From positions 1-31,457 of the forward strand of contig DAOMNQ010000034.1 of assembly GCA_035443945.1 (NCBI GenBank): DNA of 31,457 bases. Direction: 5' to 3'. Origin of the DNA: CAADGN01 sp035443945 (lineage in GTDB: Bacteria > Planctomycetota > Phycisphaerae > Phycisphaerales > UBA1924). A program made the translations under genes and the position numbers. This document shows positions 1-8,306 of the stretch, one piece after another (position 1 is the stretch's first letter; each line of letters begins with the position of its first letter). The notes under the pieces were generated by a model, which was not told the origin of the DNA, searched no databases, and was given only the letters and a program-made list of their open reading frames with translations.

Positions 1-90
1 CGCCAGTCGCGAGAGGGCGTCGGCGGGCGCGAGCGGCGTGCGGACCTCGGGGAGCGGCAAGGCGGTCTTGAAGGGTTGAGCGTCGCTCAC
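1..90 (-). CDS. N-terminal fragment of an unknown protein, cut by the window edge
   Basis: The minus strand is open from a GTG at 90 down to base 1 and gives 30 residues beginning (M)SDAQPFKTALPLPEVRTP. A GGAG lies seven bases before the GTG, which supports it as a true start. The fragment is rich in proline and alanine and shows no recognisable motif. It diverges from the gene at 216. No function can be assigned from so short a piece, and it could still be a chance open frame, as GC-rich DNA has many. Confidence 0.45.
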   Translation of the reverse strand, partial: MSDAQPFKTALPLPEVRTPLAPADALSRLA

Positions 91-215
91 GCGTCGGCTC
101 CGGGTACGTGGGGCGGGGAGTGTATCGGTCACCGGGCGCGTCCGAATAACGGCGATTGTGCGCCGGGCAGCGCAAGCCGCGAGCCGGGCACGCCGTTCGC
201 CCGTAGAAATGGCGC

Positions 216-701
216 GTGACGGACCCGCGTTTCCAGTCCCGAGTCGGCGTGCCCGCGTTGCGAGTGGTCAACGTCGGGGCGTTGCCGCGACGCCGGACGG
301 TGCGTGCGGACGACGGCGCGCCCGACATCCGCTGGGCGGATGCGGCCCACGCCGTCGAGGTCGAGAACCGGGCGGCGGCCGCCCTGACCGCTTCCGACGC
401 CCGCTGGGCGATGGCCGTTCGCGCGGCGGCGTCTCTGGAGGGCGGGCGCGCGGCGGTGCTTCCCCCCGAGAAGCGGGACCGCCTCGTTGCCCTGGGCGGG
501 AACCTCGGTCTGCGCCCCTTCGACACGAATCTCGTCATCGCCATCGTGCAGGACGCCGCGCGACTGGGCGAGGGCCTGCACGGCCCGAGCGTCGAGCCTC
601 GACTGCGGCTCACGCCTGCGCACCCGGTCGTGCTGCTCGTCATGGCCGGCGCGCTGGCGGTGGTGATGGTGCAGATCGCGCTGGCGTGGTTGACGGAGTG
701 A
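216..701 (+). CDS. Small hypothetical protein with C-terminal membrane helix
   Basis: A 161-residue protein that I do not recognise. The N-terminal 130 residues are soluble, Ala/Arg/Asp-rich and probably helical. The last 25 residues (PVVLLVMAGALAVVMVQIAL and onward) form one hydrophobic helix ending four residues before the stop, so this is likely a tail-anchored protein with its bulk in the cytoplasm. The GTG at 216 has only a weak ribosome site, and an internal GTG a few codons later is possible. It converges on the DUF4139 gene, with a strong hairpin between the two stops. Codon use in this frame is much more regular than in the overlapping frames, which supports it as the real gene. Confidence 0.6.
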   Translation: MTDPRFQSRVGVPALRVVNVGALPRRRTVRADDGAPDIRWADAAHAVEVENRAAAALTASDARWAMAVRAAASLEGGRAAVLPPEKRDRLVALGGNLGLRPFDTNLVIAIVQDAARLGEGLHGPSVEPRLRLTPAHPVVLLVMAGALAVVMVQIALAWLTE

Positions 702-714
702 AGGGTGACGCCGT

Positions 715-737
715 GTGAGGGTGAACCGCTCCCTCAC
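715..737. terminator. Hairpin between convergent genes, likely bidirectional terminator
   Basis: A perfect 7-bp inverted repeat, GTGAGGG at 715-721 and CCCTCAC at 731-737, with a 9-base loop. It sits in the 53-base gap between the stops of the gene ending at 701 (+) and the gene ending at 755 (-). No T-run follows on either strand, so it is a weak intrinsic terminator or a 3'-end stabilising stem. Confidence 0.45.
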
Positions 738-754
738 GGTCGCGGCTCGTTCGT

Positions 755-2818
755 TCACTCGACGTTCAGGCTCCGCAGGTACGCGGCCAGTTCCGCCCGG
801 AGGCGTTCGCGCTCGTTCGTCGCCTGCGTGATCTCCGCGCCGATCTGCTCGAGGCGGGTCTCCTGGTCCGAGAGGCGCTTGACGTACCGCGTGTAGAGGT
901 CGCTCTGGCGGTCCACGGTCTGCATGTTCTGGCGCACGCGCTGCTGGTCGGTGTTGATCTCGTTGCGCTCGTTCTGGAGGCGTGCGATGGTGCGCTCCGC
1001 GTCCTGCACCAGCGCCTGCCGCCGGGCGGCCTCGCGGAACGCCTCGACGACCTTCGCCGACGCACGCCCCGCCTGCTGGTGCGCCAGCAGCGTGGGCAGG
1101 TCGTAGGAGAGCAGTTCCAGCCGCTGGCTCTGCACGACCTGTTGGGTGACAGCAAGTTTCGCGGCGTCGTTGGCTTTCGCCGTGACCTCGAACCGCAGCG
1201 TGTCCTGCGTGCGCTCCTTCGGTTCGGGCGTTTCCACGAGGTCCCAGCCCTCGATGCGCGGGTGCTCGACGATGATGGTCCGCCCCTGCTCGCGGTCCTT
1301 GTTCTCGAAGGCGTACTCCACCGTGTGCTGCTGCTGAGTCGTCTGCTCGATCAGGCCGTCCACGATCCGGATCTTGCGCACGGCCATTGCGCCGCGGTCG
1401 GTTGTCGTCGCGTCCACGTCGAGGTCCACCGCGTACGCCAGCAGCCGCTTGTCGCCGGCGGGGACGTGCCCGATCTGCGCATCGCCCGCGTAGGCGGAAC
1501 CGTCGTAGACGGCGATCGGGCCGGGCATGAGTTGCAGGTCGCTCGTGTTGGTGATCTCGACGCCGCGCATGGGATTGGAGAGGCCGTCGTTGCGGTTGAA
1601 GATGCTCACGCGCCGCGTGTCGATCAGGGCCGAGAGGATCGGCAGCATGGCGGACTGCTGGCGCGCGACCGTCACGGGCGCGTCCAGCACGTACTGAAAG
1701 ACCTCACCCTCCTGGGCGGCGGTGGCCCGGGCAGCCGCGACACCCGCGCGCATCAACTCGAATCCGCTCGAGAAACCCTCGGCCTTGTCGGCCGGCGGGG
1801 GGGTGCCCGGCATTGCGAGTCTCGCCGACATCCTGCCGCGTGCCTCGAGTGCTCCTTCTTCTTGAGCGTCTCGGAACGGGCTTTGCCCTCCGGCGTAGGT
1901 GCGCGGCGTCACGCCCGCCGCCACGGGCACAGGCACCTCCGGCCGCTCCAGGAAGAGCGGCTCGTAAAGGTCCATCTGGAAGCTGACGGGCTGGCCGGCG
2001 ACCAGCGCGAGCCGCACGTTCTGCCAGTCTTCATCCGTCGTGTTCTCGACGATCGCCCAGCCCTGGATGCGCGTCACCGCGTCCCCGCCGCCCTCTTCGG
2101 GCAGCACCAGCCGGTACGACGTCTTCCACACCGGGGTCTCCTGCACATAGGCGATCACCACCCGGCGCGAGCCGCGCCCGGTGAAGTCAATCGCCACGGA
2201 CTTCGTCGTGTCCGCTCTGTGCTCGGCCAGCGCCGCCAGCGCCTTGTTCAGTTCCTCCGCCAGCGCAGCGTCGAGCACCTGGAACGACCGCACCGAATCC
2301 AACTGCACCGTCCGCACGCCCTGGACCGTCAGCAGGTTCAGCGAGTGCTCGACCGTTGAGCGATTTGTCTGGGGATGGACGATGTTCCGCGCCTCGACGC
2401 CCAGCACGGCCCCACGTTCCTCGCCTTCTGTCGTCCGGATGAGCACCTGCGCCCCGCGAAGGCGCGTCAGCAGTTCCGCCCGGCTCGGGTCGTCGGAGAT
2501 GTCCACGGCGAAGGCCCGCAGGCGGCGTTCCAGCGGCTCCTTGGAGGCGTAGGTCACGCCGCCCACGGTCCCGCCGTCGAGGTCCAGCACCACCATCGAC
2601 TTGAGGATGTCGTTGATCTGTTCGGTGCGGAAGCGAAGGCTCGCCTGTGCGTCGCCTTCGACCACGCCCTGCCGCACAAACGACCCGACCCCCGATCGGT
2701 AGAGCGTGATCTGGCTGATCGGCAGCGAGTCCGCCCCGTCGCCGATGGCGAGGGCGGCGCGCGGCGCGGCGAGCGCCATCCCGGCGGCGAGCACGAGCGC
2801 GGTCGTCGAGTGCTTCAC
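755..2818 (-). CDS. Secreted DUF4139-family protein with C-terminal coiled coil
   Basis: A 687-residue exported protein. Residues 1-26 (MKHSTTALVLAAGMALAAPR and on) form a signal peptide ending near ALA-IG. The body has the DUF4139 style: an N-terminal beta-rich part (ITLYRSGVGSFVRQGVVEG), the segment 'PVWKTSYRLVLPE', and 'WAIVENTTDEDWQNVRLALVAGQPVSF', a signature of the family. The last 80 residues are a charged coiled coil (RTIARLQNERNEINTDQQRV). In relatives the coil is often N-terminal, so its placement here is notable. The GTG start at 2818 is decided by AGGAG seven bases upstream and by the signal peptide directly after it; the frame stays open much further upstream but that part is not coding. 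A periplasmic or surface role is likely; no biochemical function is known to me. It is divergent from the dehydrogenase gene at 2960. Confidence 0.85.
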   Translation of the reverse strand: MKHSTTALVLAAGMALAAPRAALAIGDGADSLPISQITLYRSGVGSFVRQGVVEGDAQASLRFRTEQINDILKSMVVLDLDGGTVGGVTYASKEPLERRLRAFAVDISDDPSRAELLTRLRGAQVLIRTTEGEERGAVLGVEARNIVHPQTNRSTVEHSLNLLTVQGVRTVQLDSVRSFQVLDAALAEELNKALAALAEHRADTTKSVAIDFTGRGSRRVVIAYVQETPVWKTSYRLVLPEEGGGDAVTRIQGWAIVENTTDEDWQNVRLALVAGQPVSFQMDLYEPLFLERPEVPVPVAAGVTPRTYAGGQSPFRDAQEEGALEARGRMSARLAMPGTPPPADKAEGFSSGFELMRAGVAAARATAAQEGEVFQYVLDAPVTVARQQSAMLPILSALIDTRRVSIFNRNDGLSNPMRGVEITNTSDLQLMPGPIAVYDGSAYAGDAQIGHVPAGDKRLLAYAVDLDVDATTTDRGAMAVRKIRIVDGLIEQTTQQQHTVEYAFENKDREQGRTIIVEHPRIEGWDLVETPEPKERTQDTLRFEVTAKANDAAKLAVTQQVVQSQRLELLSYDLPTLLAHQQAGRASAKVVEAFREAARRQALVQDAERTIARLQNERNEINTDQQRVRQNMQTVDRQSDLYTRYVKRLSDQETRLEQIGAEITQATNERERLRAELAAYLRSLNVE

Positions 2819-2858
2819 GGTTCGTCTCCTGGCTCGGGTGAGTGAACAGGCCCGGCGC

Positions 2859-2864
2859 AGCCTA
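2859..2864 (-). promoter_or_regulatory. Possible -10 hexamer of the DUF4139 gene
   Basis: TAGGCT on the minus strand, 40 bases before the GTG at 2818. It fits the TAnnCT pattern seen before several other genes in the window. No convincing -35 is visible. Confidence 0.3.
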
Positions 2865-2917
2865 GGTACCGACGGAGTCTCGGAGCGGGTGCCGGCCCGC
2901 GGGCGTGTTGCGCGGGC

Positions 2918-2944
2918 GTGACACGCCGCGCCGGGCCGTATAGT
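2918..2944 (+). promoter_or_regulatory. Possible promoter of the YdiJ-type dehydrogenase
   Basis: GTGACA at 2918-2923 (five of six bases of the -35 consensus), a short 15-base spacer, and TATAGT at 2939-2944 (five of six bases of the -10). Transcription would start near 2951, at the ribosome site itself, so the leader would be very short. Confidence 0.35.
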
Positions 2945-2959
2945 GGCGAGGGAGGTCGC

Positions 2960-5900
2960 ATGGCAGGGCTGCCGGTGCTCGACGGGGGTTCGGTTCGCGC
3001 GGGCCTCGACGGGCTGGGACGCGAACTGGCGGCGGCGGTGGAGGGTGAGGTCCGCCTCGGCCTGCACGACCGGATGCTCTACGCGACCGATGCCTCGCTC
3101 TATCAGGTCGAGCCGCTGGCGGTTGTGATTCCCGCGTCGGTCGAGGATGCGGTGGGGGCGGTGCGGTTCTGCGCGTCGCGCGGGCTGCCGATCCTGCCGC
3201 GCGGCGGGGGGACGAGCCTCGCCGGGCAGTGCACGAACCGGGCGGTCGTGATCGACTTCTCCGTGAACTGCCGGGGCGTGCCGTCGATCGACGCGGGCGA
3301 GCGGCGGTGCAGGGTCGAGCCGGGTGTCTGCGTGGACGAGTTGAACGAGCGTCTCGCGCCGCTGGGGTTGTTCTGGCCGCCGGACCCGGCGACGAGCCGG
3401 CACGCGAACGTCGGGGGGTGCATCGGCAACAACGCGGCCGGGGCGAGGTCGATCCGCTACGGGCGGACGAGCGAGAACGTGATCTCGATCGAAACGTGCC
3501 TGGCCGACGGGACGCGGGCACGCTTCGGGCCGGGGGCGGCCCGCACGCAGCCGCGCGTGGCCGACTTGACCGGCGCGGTCGTCGAGATTGTGCGCAGCCA
3601 CGCCGCGCTGATCCGCGAGCGCTTCCCGAAGACGGTCCGGCGCAACGCGGGGTACGGGCTGGATGAGGTGCTGCGGCAGTTGGACGCGGGCGTGCCGGCG
3701 GAGGACGTCAGCCTCGCGCCGATGCTGTGCGGCACCGAGGGCACGCTGGCGGTGACGCTGGGCGCAGAGTTGCGGCTGTCGCCAGTGCCCGTCGCGCGAG
3801 GGCTGGCGGTTGTCGGGTTCGCGTCGCTCGACGACGCGGTCGAGGCCGTCGCGCCGATCCTCACACTGCGGCCCACCGCGGTCGAACTCCTGGACGACAT
3901 GGTGATCTCGCTGGCGAAGGCGAACCCCGGCTGCTCGCGGCTGCTGGACGTGCTGCCGACGGTGAACGGCGTGACGCCCGCGGCGGTCCTGTACGTCGAG
4001 TTTTCTGCCGAGCGAGAAAGGGCGGAGATCGATGCGGGGTTCGCGGCGTTGCGCAGGCTGCTCCCCGGCGCCCCGGCCATGCTGCACGCCGAGCCCTCGG
4101 CGATGATGCGTGCGTGGGCGCTCCGCAAGGCCGGCGAGCCGCTGCTGCACGGCGTGCCGGGGGCGCGCAAGCCGGTCACCTTTGTCGAGGACAACGCCGT
4201 GCCCGTCGAGCGACTGCCCGAGTTCGTGCGCCGATTCCGCGACATCGTGACCCGGCACGGCACGAGGGCGGCGTACTGGGCGCACGCCTCCGTCGGCGTG
4301 CTGCACGTGCGCCCGATGATCGACCTGCACGACGAGGGCGATCTTGGGATCCTGCGGTCGATCGCGGTCGAGATCGCGGACCTGGCCCGCGACCTGGGCG
4401 GCGTGATGTCCGGCGAGCACGGCGACGGGCGCGTGCGCTCGCCGCTCATCGAGCGGTTCTACGGGCCGGAACTCGTGCGAGCTTTCCGGGAGGTGAAGAC
4501 GCTCTTCGACCCGCGAAACCTGCTCAACCCGGGCAATATCGTCGCCCCGCTCGGGGCGGGCGAAACGCTCGGGCGCGGCGGGCCGGGCGTCGATTCGATC
4601 ACCGACAGACTCCGCGTGCGCCCGATGGGCGCCGACCTGCGCGCGCCGGTTGTCGATACGTACTTCGACTACGCCGAGCAGCACGGCTTCGGCGGCGCGG
4701 TCGAGCAATGCAACGGCGCGGGCGTCTGCCGCAAGAAGCGCGGCGGGACCATGTGCCCGTCCTACATGGGCACGCTCGACGAGCGGCACTCGACACGCGG
4801 GCGCGGCAACGCGCTGCGCCTCGCCGTCACGGGCCAGTTCCCGGGCGGCGAGGCGGGCTCGCCCGCGTGGAACGACGCCGAAACACTCGCCACGCTCGAC
4901 CTGTGCCTCTCGTGCAAGGCGTGCAAGGCGGAGTGCCCGAGCAACGTCGACGTGGCGAAACTGAAGGCCGAGTACCTGGCGCAGGGATACCGCGAGCGGG
5001 GGGGCGCGCCGCTCGCAGCGCGAGTGTTCGGGCGAGTGCGGGAACTCTCGCGTCTGGCGTCGGCGACGCCCGGCCTGGCAAACGCCGTCAACCGGACCAG
5101 GCTCGCGCGCGGCATGGCCGAGCGGCTGCTGGGCATCGACCGCCGGCGCACGCTGCCGGAGTTCACCGCGCCGCTGCATCGGCGCATCGCCGGGCTTGCG
5201 GCGAGGCGGCCGTGGCATCTGCGCGACGGGGATCGGGCCGTCGTGCTGTTCGGCGATTGCTTCACGCTCTACGGCGAGCACGGGCTGGGCGAGGCGGTGG
5301 TGCGGGTGCTCTCGGCCTTCGGATACCGCGTCGCGCTCGCCGATGCCGGCTGCTGCGGACGGGCGATGATCTCGACGGGCTTGCTCGAACACGCCATCAT
5401 GACGGTGGACCGAACGGCCGCGCGCCTGCGGCCGTGGCTCGACGACAATCGCGTCGAGGCGGTTCTTGTGCTGGAGCCATCGTGTCTCTCAGCCATTAAG
5501 GACGACTGGCTCAGCCTGCGGGCGACAACGCCGATCGAGGCCCGACGGCACACCGCCGCCCGTGCCATGCTGATCGAGGAGTTCATCGAGCAGCGGTGGG
5601 GGAGCCATCCGGGCCAGTCGGTGGTCGATGCCGCGCTCGCGGCACGGGGCGAAGGCAACCGCGCGCTCTTTCACCCGCACTGCCACCAGAAGGCGCTCTG
5701 GGGCGCGGAAAGTTCCGGCGCGCTCCTGCGGCGACTCATCGGCGACGGGTTGACGACGCTCGACGCCGGGTGCTGCGGCATGGCCGGGTCGTTCGGCTAT
5801 ACGACCAGCCGGTACGACCTTTCCATGCGGATCGGTGAACTCGCCCTCTTCCCGGCGGTGCGTGGTGATCCGGGCGCGACCGTCGTCGCCACAGGCACCT

Positions 5901-5980
5901 CGTGCCGGCATCAACTCAAGGACGGCGTGGGCGTTAGGGCGCTGCACCCGGTCGAGTTGCTGGCGTCGATGCTCGGCTGA
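2960..5980 (+). CDS. FAD-linked oxidase / iron-sulfur fusion, YdiJ-type (probable D-2-hydroxyacid dehydrogenase)
   Basis: A 1006-residue cytoplasmic or membrane-peripheral flavoprotein, close to the length of E. coli YdiJ (about 1018). It joins a GlcD-like half to a GlcF-like half. The FAD-binding PCMH domain spans about 45-260 with PRGGGTSLAGQCT at 80-92; an FAD-oxidase C domain follows to about 540 (SGEHGDGRVRSPLIERFYG). The first Cys group is at 584, 590 and 599, and a ferredoxin-type CxxCxxCxxxCP at 649, 652, 655 and 659. Two CCG domains follow, with DAGCCG at 795-800, HPHCH at 905-909 and DAGCCG at 935-940. Family knowledge points to oxidation of a D-2-hydroxyacid (D-2-hydroxyglutarate is reported for YdiJ; lactate or glycolate are alternatives), passing electrons through the clusters. 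The ATG at 2960 follows GGAGG by four bases and is preferred to a GTG at 2918. All key motifs are intact. Confidence 0.92.
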   Translation: MAGLPVLDGGSVRAGLDGLGRELAAAVEGEVRLGLHDRMLYATDASLYQVEPLAVVIPASVEDAVGAVRFCASRGLPILPRGGGTSLAGQCTNRAVVIDFSVNCRGVPSIDAGERRCRVEPGVCVDELNERLAPLGLFWPPDPATSRHANVGGCIGNNAAGARSIRYGRTSENVISIETCLADGTRARFGPGAARTQPRVADLTGAVVEIVRSHAALIRERFPKTVRRNAGYGLDEVLRQLDAGVPAEDVSLAPMLCGTEGTLAVTLGAELRLSPVPVARGLAVVGFASLDDAVEAVAPILTLRPTAVELLDDMVISLAKANPGCSRLLDVLPTVNGVTPAAVLYVEFSAERERAEIDAGFAALRRLLPGAPAMLHAEPSAMMRAWALRKAGEPLLHGVPGARKPVTFVEDNAVPVERLPEFVRRFRDIVTRHGTRAAYWAHASVGVLHVRPMIDLHDEGDLGILRSIAVEIADLARDLGGVMSGEHGDGRVRSPLIERFYGPELVRAFREVKTLFDPRNLLNPGNIVAPLGAGETLGRGGPGVDSITDRLRVRPMGADLRAPVVDTYFDYAEQHGFGGAVEQCNGAGVCRKKRGGTMCPSYMGTLDERHSTRGRGNALRLAVTGQFPGGEAGSPAWNDAETLATLDLCLSCKACKAECPSNVDVAKLKAEYLAQGYRERGGAPLAARVFGRVRELSRLASATPGLANAVNRTRLARGMAERLLGIDRRRTLPEFTAPLHRRIAGLAARRPWHLRDGDRAVVLFGDCFTLYGEHGLGEAVVRVLSAFGYRVALADAGCCGRAMISTGLLEHAIMTVDRTAARLRPWLDDNRVEAVLVLEPSCLSAIKDDWLSLRATTPIEARRHTAARAMLIEEFIEQRWGSHPGQSVVDAALAARGEGNRALFHPHCHQKALWGAESSGALLRRLIGDGLTTLDAGCCGMAGSFGYTTSRYDLSMRIGELALFPAVRGDPGATVVATGTSCRHQLKDGVGVRALHPVELLASMLG

Positions 5981-5989
5981 TCGATCGGG

Positions 5990-6208
5990 TCACGTATCGT
6001 CGCGCTGCTCGACCACCGAGGCACGGTCCTTGTCGTAGACGTAGAGCGTGCCCGGCTGCTCGTTGCGGCAGGGCTTGTGGGAGCCGTCGCAGAAGGGCGG
6101 GTTCTTCGTCAGGCCGCACCCGCAGATCCAGAGCGGCTTGTCCGCGGGAATCTGGCCCGGTTCGATCTTGTACGGGCCGTCGCGTTCGAAGCGGACCATG
6201 CGTGCCAA
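5990..6208 (-). CDS. CDGSH-type iron-sulfur domain protein
   Basis: A 72-residue protein with the full CDGSH signature: Cys29, Cys31, Cys40 and His44 in WICGCGLTKNPPFCDGSHK. These ligands bind the labile 2Fe-2S cluster of the mitoNEET family; bacterial members are small, soluble and linked to redox sensing or cluster transfer, with no firm function. The start is decided by the ribosome site: AAGGAGG lies five bases before a TTG at 6208, whereas the next ATG (6199) would be fourteen bases away. It converges on the dehydrogenase gene with 9 bases between stops and lies 15 bases after the MoxR gene on the same strand, so it is probably co-transcribed with moxR. Confidence 0.88.
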   Translation of the reverse strand: MARMVRFERDGPYKIEPGQIPADKPLWICGCGLTKNPPFCDGSHKPCRNEQPGTLYVYDKDRASVVEQRDDT

Positions 6209-6223
6209 GGCGACCTCCTTCGA

Positions 6224-7150
6224 TCAGGCGGGACTCTGGAGGGTTTCGAGGATGCCGGTCAGCACGTCCTCGGCGGCCTCGGGCGCCGCGCCGAGATAGG
6301 TCCGCGTGATGATCCGGTGCGCGCACACGGCCGTCACGTTGTCGAGAATGTCCTCCGGCACCGCGTACTCGCGCCCGCGGAAGAGGGCGGTCGCACGAGC
6401 GGCCTGCGTGAGGGCCAGCGACCCCCGCGGCGAGAGGCCGATCTGGATGCGATCGTGGCGGCGCGTGGCGTTGGCGAACTCCACGACGTAGTCGAGCAGG
6501 GCCGGATCGACGCGGACGCGATCGACCTCCGCCTGGAGGTGGATCAGTTCATCCTTGTCGATCGCCGGCTTGAGCGATTCGAGCACGGTCGTCGCGGGGC
6601 GGAGTTCCAGGATGCGACGTTCGTCCTCCGGCGCGGGATAGCCGAGACGGACGCGCATGAGGAACCGGTCCAACTGGTTCTCGGGGAGCGGGTAGGTGCC
6701 CTCGAACTCGTAGGGGTTCTGGGTGGCGAGCACCATGAACGGCTGGTCGAGCCGGTGGACGACGCCGTCGATGGAGACGCTCGCCTCGCTCATGGCTTCG
6801 AGCAGGGCGGTCTGGGTGCGTGGCGTCGTGCGGTTGATCTCGTCGGCGAGGACGACATTGGCGAAGATCGGTCCGCGCTTGAAGGTGAACTCCCCCGTCT
6901 CGCGGTCGAAGATGGAGACGCCGAGCACGTCCCCCGGGAGCATGTCGGGGGTGAGTTGAATGCGGCTGAAGGAGCAGTGGATGCTCCGGGCGATCGCGTT
7001 GGCGAGCACGGTCTTGCCGACGCCCGGAACGTCCTCGATCAGCAGGTGCCCGCGTGAGAGGAGGCAGCAGATGATCCGATCGACGGCCGGGCTGTTTCCG
7101 AGGAAGACCCGCTGGACATTGTCGCGGAGTCGCTGGATGGCGTCGGGCAT
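6224..7150 (-). CDS. MoxR-family AAA+ ATPase
   Basis: A 308-residue MoxR-type AAA+ ATPase of usual length. Walker A is VPGVGKT at 41-47; Walker B is VVLADEINR with Asp103 and Glu104; the family segment RTTPRTQTALLEAMSE and the sensor 1 region FMVLATQNPYEFEGTYPLPE are intact, as is the C-terminal lid (GLSPRGSLALTQAARATALF). MoxR ATPases act as chaperones that, together with vWA-domain partners, mature or assemble protein complexes. The usual DUF58/vWA partner is not next to it; the following gene encodes the CDGSH protein. A vWA protein is encoded 5 kb away at 12157. The ATG at 7150 has a weak ribosome site but the protein starts exactly where relatives do. Confidence 0.93.
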   Translation of the reverse strand: MPDAIQRLRDNVQRVFLGNSPAVDRIICCLLSRGHLLIEDVPGVGKTVLANAIARSIHCSFSRIQLTPDMLPGDVLGVSIFDRETGEFTFKRGPIFANVVLADEINRTTPRTQTALLEAMSEASVSIDGVVHRLDQPFMVLATQNPYEFEGTYPLPENQLDRFLMRVRLGYPAPEDERRILELRPATTVLESLKPAIDKDELIHLQAEVDRVRVDPALLDYVVEFANATRRHDRIQIGLSPRGSLALTQAARATALFRGREYAVPEDILDNVTAVCAHRIITRTYLGAAPEAAEDVLTGILETLQSPA

Positions 7151-7206
7151 GGTGTCTGCTCGCAGGTCCGGTTCGTCCGCGTAGGTCGGGGGTTGCGTGG
7201 GGGCAG

Positions 7207-7212
7207 AGTATA
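7207..7212 (-). promoter_or_regulatory. Possible -10 hexamer of the moxR-CDGSH unit
   Basis: TATACT on the minus strand (five of six consensus bases), 56 bases before the ATG at 7150, in the AT-richest part of the 163-base divergent gap. No good -35 stands at 16-18 bases. Confidence 0.35.
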
Positions 7213-7313
7213 TGGTGGTCTGGGGGGTTCGCGCGGAGCGTTCCGAGGTCGCGTATGCTCAACCCCGCTCGCCGGGGGGCAGCCGCGGGGGCGAGTGAGT
7301 GCATCGGAGCGCC

Positions 7314-8306
7314 ATGAGTGAAGCGGCCCGACAGGGGGGGGTGGGCGGAGCACAGCGAGGCGAGACGCCCCGCGCCGATCGTCCGGTCAGTTCCCTTGCG
7401 CTCGACCTGACCGGCGATCTCCCGTGCGCCTCGTGTGGATACAACCTGCGCGGCCTGTCCGTCCGCGGGAACTGCCCCGAGTGCGGCGTGCCCGTCCGGG
7501 CGACGATTCTCGCCAGAATTGACCCGAGAGCGACCGAGATTCAGCCCATCCCCCGCCCGAGGTTGGTGGCAGCCGGCGTGATGTGCTGGTCCGTCGGGGC
7601 GCTCGCGGCCGCGTGCCTCACGTGGGTGATTCAGGTCGCGCACGTCGCCGAGTTGATGCGAGGCGCGACGTGGAACGTGGCGTGGTGTCCCGAGGCCGGC
7701 GTGGTCGCGTTGCTGGTCTCGGGGCTGGGTGCGCTCGCGCTTGTGCGCCCCCACGCGGGCATCCCCGCGCGGAACGTGGCGCTGGCGATGATCGCCGCGG
7801 GGGCCTACATACCTCTCGCCTGGTTGCACTGGCAGGTCGTGGGCGTGCTGGACTCCGTCGCGCCACCGCCATACTTCGCGCAGGGCGGCGTCGTCGAGGA
7901 ACTGGTGTTCGACAGGTTGTGCCTGCGCCTGGCGATGTCGGGCGTGATGGCGGTGATGGTGCTCTGCCTGCGTCCGAACCTGCGGCTTCTCGTCGCGAGG
8001 TCGCTCGTGCTGCGGACGGGACGCGTGGACCGCCAGACGATGTACGCGGTGCTCGCCTCCGTCGCGGTTGTCGCTCTGGGCGACGTGATGGGGCTGCTGG
8101 CGGGCGTGCTGCGGGGTCCGCTCGGGGACGTGACCGCTATTTCCAGCCTCTTCCTCGTCGCGGTCGGGTCGATGCTGCTCACCATCGGTCTTGCGGGGCT
8201 GGTGATCGACTCGTGGCGGCTGCTCCCGGTGTTGCTCCGTCGGCCCCTCGCGCTCGGGGACGTCTTCGGCGGGGATGAGCCGGAGACCCCGGAGGGCGGG
8301 CGATGA
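7314..8306 (+). CDS. Multi-pass membrane protein with N-terminal zinc ribbon
   Basis: A 330-residue protein. A zinc ribbon near the N-terminus has Cys38, Cys41 (LPCASCGYNLRGL) and Cys54, Cys57 (GNCPECGVPV); this CGYNLRGL type is common and largely unstudied in planctomycetes. About six hydrophobic helices follow, beginning with LVAAGVMCWSVGALAAACLT around residue 83 and ending with LTIGLAGLVIDSW. The ribbon should lie in the cytoplasm. The ATG at 7314 follows GGAG by four bases; a GTG five codons earlier (7299) is possible. The stop overlaps the start of the zincin gene (ATGA), so the two are translationally coupled and may work together. Function unknown. Confidence 0.8.
   Translation: MSEAARQGGVGGAQRGETPRADRPVSSLALDLTGDLPCASCGYNLRGLSVRGNCPECGVPVRATILARIDPRATEIQPIPRPRLVAAGVMCWSVGALAAACLTWVIQVAHVAELMRGATWNVAWCPEAGVVALLVSGLGALALVRPHAGIPARNVALAMIAAGAYIPLAWLHWQVVGVLDSVAPPPYFAQGGVVEELVFDRLCLRLAMSGVMAVMVLCLRPNLRLLVARSLVLRTGRVDRQTMYAVLASVAVVALGDVMGLLAGVLRGPLGDVTAISSLFLVAVGSMLLTIGLAGLVIDSWRLLPVLLRRPLALGDVFGGDEPETPEGGR

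Noticed and set aside
2819..5392. Minus-strand open frame continuing upstream of the DUF4139 gene across most of the dehydrogenase gene
   Set aside because: It is the shadow of the GC-rich dehydrogenase gene. Its translation is Arg/His/Pro-rich with no motifs, while the plus strand carries clear FAD and iron-sulfur motifs, and a good ribosome site and signal peptide place the real start at 2818.
3727..5499. 590-codon plus-strand frame inside the dehydrogenase gene
   Set aside because: Same-strand shadow frame of Arg/Ala/Gly-rich low-complexity type; the overlapping frame has all the family motifs.
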